A stretch of DNA of 31,567 nt from a virus: positions 1 to 31,567 of the IMG/VR virus record IMGVR_UViG_3300037247_000387. One strand, written 5' to 3'. The position numbers and the translations under genes were made by a program. Each line of letters starts with the position of its first letter. Within the stretch, counting starts at the first letter, position 1. Positions 1 to 5,707 of this stretch are shown in pieces. The notes below the pieces were generated by a model. It searched no databases and had not been told where the DNA came from. It saw only the letters and a program-made list of their open reading frames with translations.

Positions 1-67
1 ATTATTAGCCGAAAGGCTACAAAGATTTAACCCACCCCCCATGGACAGTAGTATGCAGGGCTTTTGG
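1..67. other. Window edge with small hairpin and C-rich tract
   Basis: No gene is seen here. Positions 6-19 can form a 5-bp hairpin (TAGCC, GAAA loop, GGCTA), which on the minus strand lies downstream of the gene ending at 68 and could be a weak terminator. Positions 31-40 hold a C-rich run (CCCACCCCCC), striking in such AT-rich DNA. If the sequence is circular or permuted, this stretch lies about 100 nt upstream of the first packaging gene, where a cos site might be expected. That placement is inference. Confidence 0.35.
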
Positions 68-604
68 TTAAAAAGGGCGTCCTTTATGTTTCCAGAAGTT
101 AAACGTATCTTTTCGTTCTGAAATATTACTGTCTTTATCCAGCTCTAAACCACACTTAACACATATGTATTTTTTATATTGATCTTGTGTTGATGTAACA
201 TCAATCATTTCATGAATACATAACCGCGGACCAAAACAATGGTTGAAACTTTTATCCATCACATCAAGGTGGTGCGGATGAACAATCATTTCATGTTCAA
301 CATATGGTGATTGTTTTATTTTATCCTTTGGAACTATACCACCGGATGCAAACGGTGGTGGTATCTTTGATTCATCAAATATTGTTGAGCGTCCTTTGGC
401 AACCGGCACACCACCAATTGAAAGGATGTACGGCCAACCATAACCCCATTGGTTCAACTCTAATTTATTTATGTTTTGGTTGGTCCGGTTTCTTATTACT
501 GTTTTTTGTCCTGGGCTTTGCCTCTTATCATATTGCGGCAATTGTTTGTTGGTCCTGGATGAATCAGTAAACAATTGTTGGATGAACTTTAATATTTTAT
601 TCAT
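68..604 (-). CDS. Hypothetical protein with Cys pairs (possible zinc ribbon)
   Basis: A 178-residue protein I do not recognise. Its C-terminal third has two cysteine pairs, C123/C129 and C148-x2-C151 (ICVKCG), plus several histidines around 104-131, consistent with a small zinc-binding fold. A Gly/Pro-rich middle (about 53-95) has no evident motif. The ATG lies 2 nt after the stop of the upstream 47-residue gene, so the two are probably translated together. It is the last gene of the leftward transcription unit in this window. Function unknown; the coding call rests on length and tight spacing. Confidence 0.75.
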   Translation of the reverse strand: MNKILKFIQQLFTDSSRTNKQLPQYDKRQSPGQKTVIRNRTNQNINKLELNQWGYGWPYILSIGGVPVAKGRSTIFDESKIPPPFASGGIVPKDKIKQSPYVEHEMIVHPHHLDVMDKSFNHCFGPRLCIHEMIDVTSTQDQYKKYICVKCGLELDKDSNISERKDTFNFWKHKGRPF

Positions 605-606
605 TA

Positions 607-750
607 TCAGTGTATTTTCTTTAATAAATAATTTCCATACTCTTGCATTAACAACATTACTTCATTTAATAATTGTGCTTTCTTTAAATCCTTTATTAAT
701 AATTTATTCTTTGGTTCAATTTCTTTTATATAATCTCTTGCAGTTTTCAT
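607..750 (-). CDS. Small hypothetical protein (47 aa)
   Basis: A short ORF beginning MKTARDYIKEIEP and ending LLKKIH, charged and probably helical. It fits exactly between its neighbours: ATG 2 nt after the stop of the gene above, and its own stop 2 nt before the next ATG at 604. Such gap-free packing is typical of this operon and is the main support. No family recognised. Confidence 0.65.
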   Translation of the reverse strand: MKTARDYIKEIEPKNKLLIKDLKKAQLLNEVMLLMQEYGNYLLKKIH

Positions 751-752
751 TA

Positions 753-938
753 TTATTTTAGAATTATTAATGTGAAATCGTTGTAATTAGTCACAAACCT
801 TTTACCTCCATTAACATTTCCATTAAAGAAAAAATCATATTGTGATTCTCTCATTTGTAATGGTCTTATCTCATGTAAGTGTGTCAAACCTTCATCAATG
901 CTTTGTTTGTTTGCTTTTGGTGTGTTTGGTTTATACAT
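753..938 (-). CDS. Small hypothetical protein (61 aa)
   Basis: A basic 61-residue protein starting MYKPNTPKANK. I chose the ATG at 938 over an in-frame TTG at 947. It follows the YopX-like gene by about 10 nt and is preceded by GAAAG. The stop is 2 nt before the next ATG. No family or motif recognised; it belongs to the run of small accessory genes at the left end. Confidence 0.6.
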   Translation of the reverse strand: MYKPNTPKANKQSIDEGLTHLHEIRPLQMRESQYDFFFNGNVNGGKRFVTNYNDFTLIILK

Positions 939-948
939 AGCTTTCAAT

Positions 949-1344
949 TTAATCCTGGTATGTCATTAACTCTTTCAATTCTGGTTTGTCGTGAATGTTT
1001 CCAATAACCAACAAATCTTTTTGTGTATATCCATTTAGTCCGCTGTGGTCCTCTGAATACATAACGGTATAAATGAATTTATTAATATCATTAACAATTA
1101 GATGGTCATCATCGCGGGTTGAACATACATCATCTTTAAATATTAATGTTCCGTTCTTATCTATTAAACCAACGGATTGCATTATTATAAACATTTCACC
1201 AGGCATTAATTGCCATCTTTGGTTTTTAATTGTTGGGTCCAATCTAAACACACCATGGTTTGTGATTTTTAATGGTATAAAATCTTGATCGTTTATTATC
1301 ATTCTTTTATCTTCTTTGTCCCAAACTCTAAATATATTATTCAT
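949..1344 (-). CDS. YopX family protein
   Basis: A 131-residue protein matching the phage YopX family (named for Bacillus phage SPbeta YopX). Visible signatures are the N-terminal FRVWDKEDKRM, the central QSVGLIDKNGTLIFKDDV and the C-terminal GNIHDKPEL. Length is typical. The molecular role of YopX proteins is unknown; they are common accessory genes in phages of Firmicutes and Bacteroidota. The gene sits among other small accessory genes, with a 47-residue membrane protein upstream. Family call is firm; function is not. Confidence 0.85.
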   Translation of the reverse strand: MNNIFRVWDKEDKRMIINDQDFIPLKITNHGVFRLDPTIKNQRWQLMPGEMFIIMQSVGLIDKNGTLIFKDDVCSTRDDDHLIVNDINKFIYTVMYSEDHSGLNGYTQKDLLVIGNIHDKPELKELMTYQD

Positions 1345-1355
1345 AACTTTTTTTA

Positions 1356-1499
1356 TTAATTAAATAATTCCGGTGTTGGCTTAATCTCTTTATACTTTTT
1401 ATGATATACTTTCTTTATGTTTCTTAGTGCAAAGTAAGTTATTACTAATGCAACCATGAATATTATTGCTAATTCTAAAATTGTTAATTGTGTTTCCAT
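1356..1499 (-). CDS. Small single-pass membrane protein (47 aa)
   Basis: A short ORF starting METQLTILELAIIFMVALVI. Residues about 7-25 form one strong transmembrane helix, followed by a basic tail rich in Lys and Tyr (NIKKVYHKKYKEIK), predicted cytoplasmic by the positive-inside rule. The ATG is 2 nt after the stop of the deoxyribosyltransferase-like gene, which supports it being real. It is far from the lysis genes, so a holin or spanin role is not supported. Function unknown. Confidence 0.65.
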   Translation of the reverse strand: METQLTILELAIIFMVALVITYFALRNIKKVYHKKYKEIKPTPELFN

Positions 1500-1501
1500 A
1501 A

Positions 1502-2191
1502 TTATTCTGTGAATTTGGTTAATATATCTTTTAAACTCATAACATCCGTTTCACTTATTGCGGCGGCAATTCTTGGTGGAATTTCATTATCTATTTTTTC
1601 AGTTTTATTTCTCCAATGTGTTACTAAGCACCATGGCCAATTATCATTGTTATAGTCAATTATTGTTCCGTTATCAAATTTAATTTCAATGTTTGTTGGT
1701 TTTGCTGGAATTGGGTTTTTCTTGTCTCCAATATAAAACCATTCATTATTATTTTCTTCAATAATTAGATTTCTAAATGTTTGAGCAAATGCGTTAAAAC
1801 TTGTTATTATCATATCATAAATATTATACATCAACTCTGGTTCTTCTTTGTTTGATTGATACACATATACAGGTTTTCCGGCTCCTTTCATATATCCGGC
1901 CTCCGTATGTGCGCTCCTACCACATGGCAAAACAATTACGCAACAATCCGCCCTTTCCATTGCGTCAAAATCACTTTTAAAAGCTGCAATTGCAATTGGA
2001 TGTTCTAATGCTTTCACATATTGATTTGGGGTCCATGCTTTCCAATCAATATCAATTTGGGACCAATGGAAACCGTTATCACCTTTTCGTGGGTGTTTAA
2101 AGTCATAAACTTCATGTCCTAATTCCTCTAAAATTTGAACAATCTTTTGTTGTTCTTGGTTTCTCCATGAACTCGCTACATAAATTTTCAT
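1502..2191 (-). CDS. Nucleoside 2-deoxyribosyltransferase-like protein with C-terminal extension
   Basis: A 229-residue protein. The N-terminal ~130 residues resemble the nucleoside 2-deoxyribosyltransferase / Rossmann-like family: MKIYVASSWRN strand and loop, an acidic pair in SDFDAMERAD (about 73-82), then CVIVLPCGRSAHTEAGY with the likely catalytic Glu at 98, and GKPVYVY. These enzymes transfer or hydrolyse the deoxyribosyl bond of nucleosides or nucleotides. In phages they may salvage nucleotides or alter the pool. Residues about 131-229 are an extra region, WNE-rich (NNEWFYIGDKK, WPWCLVTHW), with no family recognised. Substrate cannot be read from the sequence. Confidence 0.75.
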   Translation of the reverse strand: MKIYVASSWRNQEQQKIVQILEELGHEVYDFKHPRKGDNGFHWSQIDIDWKAWTPNQYVKALEHPIAIAAFKSDFDAMERADCCVIVLPCGRSAHTEAGYMKGAGKPVYVYQSNKEEPELMYNIYDMIITSFNAFAQTFRNLIIEENNNEWFYIGDKKNPIPAKPTNIEIKFDNGTIIDYNNDNWPWCLVTHWRNKTEKIDNEIPPRIAAAISETDVMSLKDILTKFTE

Positions 2192-2206
2192 CTTTTTATT
2201 TCTCCT

Positions 2207-2398
2207 TTATTTCGTTTTAGATACAAAAAATTCAACACTTAATGTTTGAATTTTATTTTTATTATCAATGATTGCCAAATAGTCTTTATTTTCATGACTA
2301 AATCTTTGGATAACTTCATAATGGCTATATAAGGTTAAACCCTCTTGTGTATTACAGTCGCTTTGGACAAAAAATTTCAAATCATTCTCTTTTTTCAT
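2207..2398 (-). CDS. Small hypothetical protein (63 aa)
   Basis: A 63-residue protein starting MKKENDLKFFVQ, with alternating hydrophobic residues suggesting a small beta fold (YLAIIDNKNKIQTLSVEFFV). It overlaps the upstream Cys-rich gene by 4 nt, indicating translational coupling. No family recognised. Confidence rests on packing in the operon. Confidence 0.6.
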   Translation of the reverse strand: MKKENDLKFFVQSDCNTQEGLTLYSHYEVIQRFSHENKDYLAIIDNKNKIQTLSVEFFVSKTK

Positions 2399-2571
2399 CT
2401 TCTTATATCTCCTTTTTTAAATAAAAAATGAACACATGTTTTACGGCCACTATCCGGGTCAATTGATACACTTTGTGCCAGGGTTTGGACTTCTTTTTTA
2501 TCTTTTCGAACGCATATTTGGCAACATGTAACACCCTCAAACCCTTTACATTTCTTTAATTTCGCTTTCAT
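2395..2571 (-). CDS. Small Cys-rich protein, possible zinc binder (58 aa)
   Basis: A 58-residue basic protein starting MKAKLKKCKGFEG. Cysteines at 8, 16, 17, 20 and about 46 (CC-x2-C followed by a distal Cys) could bind zinc or a similar metal. I used the internal ATG at 2571, which falls just after the stop of the gene above. A longer reading from 2619 would overlap that gene by 47 nt and begins with unremarkable sequence. Unknown role. Confidence 0.6.
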   Translation of the reverse strand: MKAKLKKCKGFEGVTCCQICVRKDKKEVQTLAQSVSIDPDSGRKTCVHFLFKKGDIRR

Positions 2572-2572
2572 T

Positions 2573-2785
2573 TTAATTATGTTTAAAATGGTTCTCGCAA
2601 CTTCTACAAATCTTTTCAACCTTTTTCAAATTGGCATCCGTTGTTTTTAAATTTATTATGGTTGTTTCACCAATATACGATGTTGTTTCAAAGTCTGTAA
2701 AACCCTTTTTTGTAAGTTCTTTTTTAAACTTTTTCAGTTTGTAATTATCACAAACAATTGCAATTTTTTTCTTATTTTCTGCCAT
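2573..2785 (-). CDS. Small hypothetical protein (70 aa)
   Basis: A Lys-rich 70-residue protein starting MAENKKKIAIVCDNYKLKKF. The strand-helix-strand pattern (IAIVCDN, then a helix with KKFKKELTKKGF, then TTIINLKT) suggests a small alpha/beta fold. It ends with two cysteines (ICRSCENH), a possible metal site. No family recognised. Tight spacing on both sides supports it. Confidence 0.6.
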   Translation of the reverse strand: MAENKKKIAIVCDNYKLKKFKKELTKKGFTDFETTSYIGETTIINLKTTDANLKKVEKICRSCENHFKHN

Positions 2786-2797
2786 TATATCAAGGTT

Positions 2798-3031
2798 TTA
2801 CGAGAATGGTTTAAAAGCCTCTATGAATACCAGCGGGTGTGCGTTTCCTATCACTCCAAGCCATATTTTTTTGGTTTTTATGATTTCTTTTAACTCTTCA
2901 TCGGTTATTTCCCAACAAGAAACCGATTGTTTACCATCAGTAAACACATTTAATGATTGACATTCTTTGTCAGTCATATTTGGTGGCTTTGCCAATACTT
3001 CGTTTTGCTCTTTAAATTCAATTGGTTTCAT
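2798..3031 (-). CDS. Conserved small phage protein (77 aa)
   Basis: A 77-residue protein with the pattern MKPIEFKEQN near the start, then SVSCWEITDEEL and KTKKIWLGVIG. This resembles a small protein of unknown function found in many phages and prophages (MKPIEF...E.N, CWK/E..., ..GK.WL). That resemblance is from memory of the family, not a search. It lies in the left accessory operon between small unknown genes and an HNH-type nuclease. No biochemical role is known to me. Confidence 0.65.
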   Translation of the reverse strand: MKPIEFKEQNEVLAKPPNMTDKECQSLNVFTDGKQSVSCWEITDEELKEIIKTKKIWLGVIGNAHPLVFIEAFKPFS

Positions 3032-3061
3032 AATTTTACTTTTTAAGATTAAATTATTTAA

Positions 3062-3475
3062 TTAGAACGGTGCATCATTGCATTGTTCATTATTATTTTT
3101 AACAACTGTAAATTCCGCTTTTCCGTGTTGGTCGCGGCCTTTAAACGCCAAATGTTTTTTTATATTATCGGTGTTTTCTAATGCCTGGATATTGTCGCGC
3201 GTGTAACCTAACCATTCAATTTTCCGGTCAACATGCAATGAATGTTTAAATATCCCTTTTTGTGCCAAATAATCAGTATCAACACAAAATTCCATAAATT
3301 CATCAAAGGTTAATTCAAACACTTTTTTTCGCCTTTTAGCATTAGATTTTAATGTGTTATAGATGTGTTTTTCTGGATTTGCTTTTTGCCAACGTTTATT
3401 GGCGCACGTATGGCAATATTTACCATGTTTAGCGGGCGTAATACATCCAGATGTAAAACAATTATTATTTTTCAT
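3062..3475 (-). CDS. HNH-like endonuclease with N-terminal zinc finger
   Basis: A 137-residue protein. The N terminus has a Cys4 site (C6, C11, C21, C24: CFTSGC and YCHTC) likely to bind zinc. A basic helix (NAKRRKK) follows. The middle, HSLHVDRKIEWLGYTRDNIQ with a later ALENTDNIKK, resembles the HNH variant in phage homing or VSR-like nucleases (hHVDRI ... GYT.DNIQ ... N..K). A nuclease role in packaging, recombination or homing is plausible but not proved. It is not beside the terminase; it sits downstream of the integrase. Confidence 0.7.
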   Translation of the reverse strand: MKNNNCFTSGCITPAKHGKYCHTCANKRWQKANPEKHIYNTLKSNAKRRKKVFELTFDEFMEFCVDTDYLAQKGIFKHSLHVDRKIEWLGYTRDNIQALENTDNIKKHLAFKGRDQHGKAEFTVVKNNNEQCNDAPF

Positions 3476-3486
3476 TTATTATAAAT

Positions 3487-3621
3487 CTAATTCAGAAACA
3501 TCTTTTTTGTGTTTTCAACATCATTTGTTGCGATTAAACAACTTTTATTTTGTTTCATATTAAAATATAATTCAAGATATTTTAATCTTGTTTTTCCTGT
3601 TTTTCTTCCTGGATGAATCAT
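3487..3621 (-). CDS. Short ORF resembling the start of a P-loop protein (44 aa)
   Basis: A 44-residue ORF starting MIHPGRKTGKTRLKYL. The RKTGKT stretch followed by a helix and a hydrophobic strand (SCLIATND) resembles the first beta-alpha-beta of a phage P-loop NTPase. The spacing before GKT is one residue short of a standard Walker A. It may be a natural small protein or the remnant of a truncated ATPase gene. It lies between the integrase and the zinc/HNH gene, with 11 nt to the next ATG. Confidence 0.45.
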   Translation of the reverse strand: MIHPGRKTGKTRLKYLELYFNMKQNKSCLIATNDVENTKKMFLN

Positions 3622-3725
3622 AATTCAAATATTTAGTGTTACAACCTTAATAAACTTTATCTTTATTCGTGTTCTATGTGCAAAGTGTTAAATAAATCGG
3701 GTTTTTGAATGGTTTAATATCCTTT

Positions 3726-4631
3726 TTAGAACATTTTATCCAACAATAAACCCGGCGTGTTGTCCAATCTTTTTTCCTCTTCTATGGCTCTAATATATAT
3801 TTGTGTCGTGTTCGGTGATGAGTGCCCCAAAAATAATTGCACCTCATGCAATGTTGAACCGGATTTTATTAAATTTATTGCGGCGGTATGTCTGAATGAG
3901 TGCGCCGTTATTCTTTTTGAATTTATGCCTGCTCTTCTTAGCCTGGATTTTATAATTTGACTTAATCCGGCGGTTGATATTCTTAAACCATTGTGATTAT
4001 ATGCGGAAACAACAAACAATGGTTGGTCATCGTTTGTATTTAATAATTCAACCAAATAATCTTGGATTGGTTGAAATGATTTTTCCGTGATAGAAATTTT
4101 CGTTTTGTTTCCCTGGGACCCTTTGCGGATTATATTGATAATATAATTTTGTCCTGGTGTCTCAATATCTCCAATATTAATTTTTGTTACCTCTCCAACT
4201 CTTATTCCGGTTCTAAGCATCAAACTAATAATTGCAAAATCTCTTTTTCCAATGATTGTTTTGGTATCAATGGAATCAAATAATTTATTAACCTGGTCAA
4301 TTGTTAGCGGGTCTTTTTTATATCCTTTGTATTTTTTCGGGTTTTTAATACCAACAACAATGTTATTATAATAATCGTTATCATCACACCATGTATAAAA
4401 TTTTCTTAATGATGTTATACGTGAATCAATAGTTAAAGAACTTCTTTTTATATCAAATAAATGTTGTTTGTACTCTAAAATGTCAGATTTTTTCAAATTA
4501 TCAACATTTTTATTTTCACTTTGGACCCATCGCAAAAATAATTTGATATTTACAACATATAGTTTGCAACTATTAGGTGCAACGTCTTGTTCAGATGCAA
4601 ATATTTTAATTAGTTCAAAAACTGTTTTCAT
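3726..4631 (-). CDS. int: Tyrosine recombinase / phage integrase
   Basis: A 301-residue tyrosine site-specific recombinase. Residues 1-100 form the SAM-like core-binding domain. The catalytic domain shows R144 (TGIRVGEV), K170 (IIRKGSQGNK), H244 and R247 (HSFRH), H270 (LGHSS) and the nucleophile Y279 (TTQIYI). All catalytic residues are present, so it should be active. Length matches XerC/D-like and phage integrases; I see no sign of the extra helix typical of integron IntI. It probably integrates and excises the phage. It lies 235 nt from the nearest boundary repeat of the cassette-like block, which invites the question whether it acts there. Confidence 0.92.
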   Translation of the reverse strand: MKTVFELIKIFASEQDVAPNSCKLYVVNIKLFLRWVQSENKNVDNLKKSDILEYKQHLFDIKRSSLTIDSRITSLRKFYTWCDDNDYYNNIVVGIKNPKKYKGYKKDPLTIDQVNKLFDSIDTKTIIGKRDFAIISLMLRTGIRVGEVTKINIGDIETPGQNYIINIIRKGSQGNKTKISITEKSFQPIQDYLVELLNTNDDQPLFVVSAYNHNGLRISTAGLSQIIKSRLRRAGINSKRITAHSFRHTAAINLIKSGSTLHEVQLFLGHSSPNTTQIYIRAIEEEKRLDNTPGLLLDKMF

Positions 4632-4656
4632 TATTAAATAGATTATTTTATTATAA

Positions 4657-4863
4657 TTAACAACTCCATGGATATTTATTTTCTTTTTTTTGTTCTTTAA
4701 GTTTTGGATAATCCCGTTTTATTTTTTCTTTTATTGCAATTCTTATAAAATTACTTATATCAATATTATAAACATTCTTTAGTTTTTTAAATGTATCACA
4801 TTGTATTTTATTAGTTCTAAAACTGCAAATATTAGTAAATTGATAATCAGTTTGTTTGCTCAT
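4657..4863 (-). CDS. Small protein, possible ribbon-helix-helix DNA binder (68 aa)
   Basis: A basic 68-residue protein. The central part (FRTNKIQCDTFKKL, then NIDISNFIRIAIKEKI) looks like a ribbon-helix-helix: a short strand, a helix, a turn with Ser, and a second helix. Such proteins are often repressors or excision/copy regulators next to integrases. It lies 26 nt upstream of int in the same orientation, so could regulate recombination. This function is inferred from shape and position only. No helix-turn-helix repressor is seen elsewhere. Confidence 0.55.
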   Translation of the reverse strand: MSKQTDYQFTNICSFRTNKIQCDTFKKLKNVYNIDISNFIRIAIKEKIKRDYPKLKEQKKENKYPWSC

Positions 4864-4895
4864 AATTGTAATACATTTATTATATATATCTACTA

Positions 4896-5177
4896 GTTAG
4901 GGTGCATTAATCCTCTACATCCTCAAAACTTACACTATTAAATACTTCATCAGGAAATTCTTTAATATAAACCTCAGTACTCCATCCGTCAACTACTGTG
5001 TTTTCAATCGTGTAAGTTCCCCCAACCTTTAAGAATTTCCTTGCGTGTTCTTCTACATAGTCATATCCGTTCTTTATACTATCTTCTGTTACGATTACTT
5101 TTGTTCCTTCTTCTGCGTAAATATCCATAAAATAACGCACCCTAACAATAAATATAAAACAGTGGGTGTTAGGGTGT
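4896..5177. repeat. Three copies of GTTAGGGTG, two bracketing one gene as inverted repeats
   Basis: GTTAGGGTGC at 4896-4905 and its exact inverse GCACCCTAAC at 5137-5146 bracket the 73-residue gene. A third copy, GTTAGGGTG at 5168-5176, forms a 9-bp hairpin with the 5138-5146 arm (21-nt loop). Together they look like ends of a mobile single-gene unit or a terminator-type hairpin upstream of the gene. Confidence 0.6.
4907..5128 (-). CDS. Hypothetical cassette protein (73 aa)
   Basis: An acidic 73-residue protein starting MDIYAEEGTKVIVTEDS and ending SVSFEDVED. Patterns such as GTKVIVTE, NGYD, KVGGTYTIE and a C-terminal EFPDEVFNSVSFE resemble a small beta-barrel protein family I recall from Bacteroidota genomes and phages; its function is unknown. 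I used the ATG at 5128, because the in-frame GTG at 5140 lies inside the inverted repeat. The gene is bracketed by the 10-bp inverted repeat, as a one-gene cassette would be. Confidence 0.65.
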   Translation of the reverse strand: MDIYAEEGTKVIVTEDSIKNGYDYVEEHARKFLKVGGTYTIENTVVDGWSTEVYIKEFPDEVFNSVSFEDVED

Positions 5178-5246
5178 CTTGTTAGCCCAATCTGTTTAAG
5201 TTACATTAATTCAATTATAAAAGTCAGTGAGTAAAATCCCACCGTT

Positions 5247-5263
5247 TCATATTCGGGACGTTA
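5247..5263. repeat. Boundary repeat copy A (TCATA-N7-CGTTA)
   Basis: TCATA at 5247-5251, seven variable bases, CGTTA at 5259-5263. The last three bases are the stop codon of the 80-residue gene on the minus strand. GTTATATGG (5260-5268) also has an exact inverse, CCATATAAC, at 5420-5428 inside the gene. This is the least conserved copy outside the two core blocks. Confidence 0.5.
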
Positions 5264-5503
5264 TATGGAAGTAAAGTATTTCTCCCATTCTCCTAGCGAG
5301 TGTTCTGTTCCTGTATCGTCATTTGCAACCAAACAACCTCTCTTTGTCTGCTTATATTCTTTTCCTTTTGTAAATACTCTATCTTTTGTGCCTGTCATAT
5401 AAAGATTTTTAGTACACCTCCATATAACAAAGGGTATATTTAATTGCTCTTCATACTGCTCTACAATCTTTTTTGCCTCTAAATATTCTTTTACTTTTAT
5501 CAT
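5261..5503 (-). CDS. Hypothetical cassette protein (80 aa)
   Basis: An 80-residue protein starting MIKVKEYLEAKKIVEQYEEQ, a charged helix, followed by a likely beta barrel: CTKNLYMTG, FTKGKEYKQ, GCLVANDDTGTEHSLGEW. The second half resembles small SH3-like or phage proteins with the pattern G..Y......G.L...D.G..H......W..YF. I chose the ATG at 5503 over a TTG at 5527. Repeat copies A and B lie at its two ends. Function unknown. Confidence 0.65.
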   Translation of the reverse strand: MIKVKEYLEAKKIVEQYEEQLNIPFVIWRCTKNLYMTGTKDRVFTKGKEYKQTKRGCLVANDDTGTEHSLGEWEKYFTSI

Positions 5504-5526
5504 AATTTTGTTTTTATTTGTTCGCA

Positions 5527-5548
5527 ACTAATCATACCCAAAGCGTTA
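5527..5548. repeat. Boundary repeat copy B (extended core)
   Basis: A 22-nt element with TCATA at 5532-5536 and CGTTA at 5544-5548. It matches copy D (7034-7055) at 20 of 22 positions, including the upstream ACTAA. It lies just upstream of the 80-residue gene and merges at its right edge with the inverted repeat 5545-5644. Confidence 0.7.
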
Positions 5549-5644
5549 TGTGTAATTTTGCCGTGAAACTTAATTATCTAAATAACGAACATTAGTCACG
5601 GCAAAACAAATCCAAAATCGCACAATCCAACCGCACCACATAAC
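5545..5644. repeat. Nested inverted repeat between two cassette genes
   Basis: The outer arms are GTTATGTG at 5545-5552 and CACATAAC at 5637-5644. The inner arms are TTTTGCCGTGA at 5556-5566 and TCACGGCAAAA at 5596-5606. All arms pair perfectly, giving a two-tier cruciform downstream of the first methyltransferase. The layout recalls folded recombination sites such as integron attC, but the GTT/AAC ends point outwards, opposite to attC. It could also act as a transcription terminator. Confidence 0.65.
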
Positions 5645-5707
5645 AACACATAATAAATAATGGCCCACTTTTGTATTTCAATTGATCTTTGTACATAATT
5701 GATCGTA

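Noticed and set aside
31-50. G-quadruplex on the minus strand at the left edge
   Set aside because: Only two G runs of suitable length are present; four are needed.
3062-3621. HNH gene inserted into a P-loop gene
   Set aside because: No continuation of a P-loop protein is seen on the far side of the HNH gene, so an insertion event is not supported.
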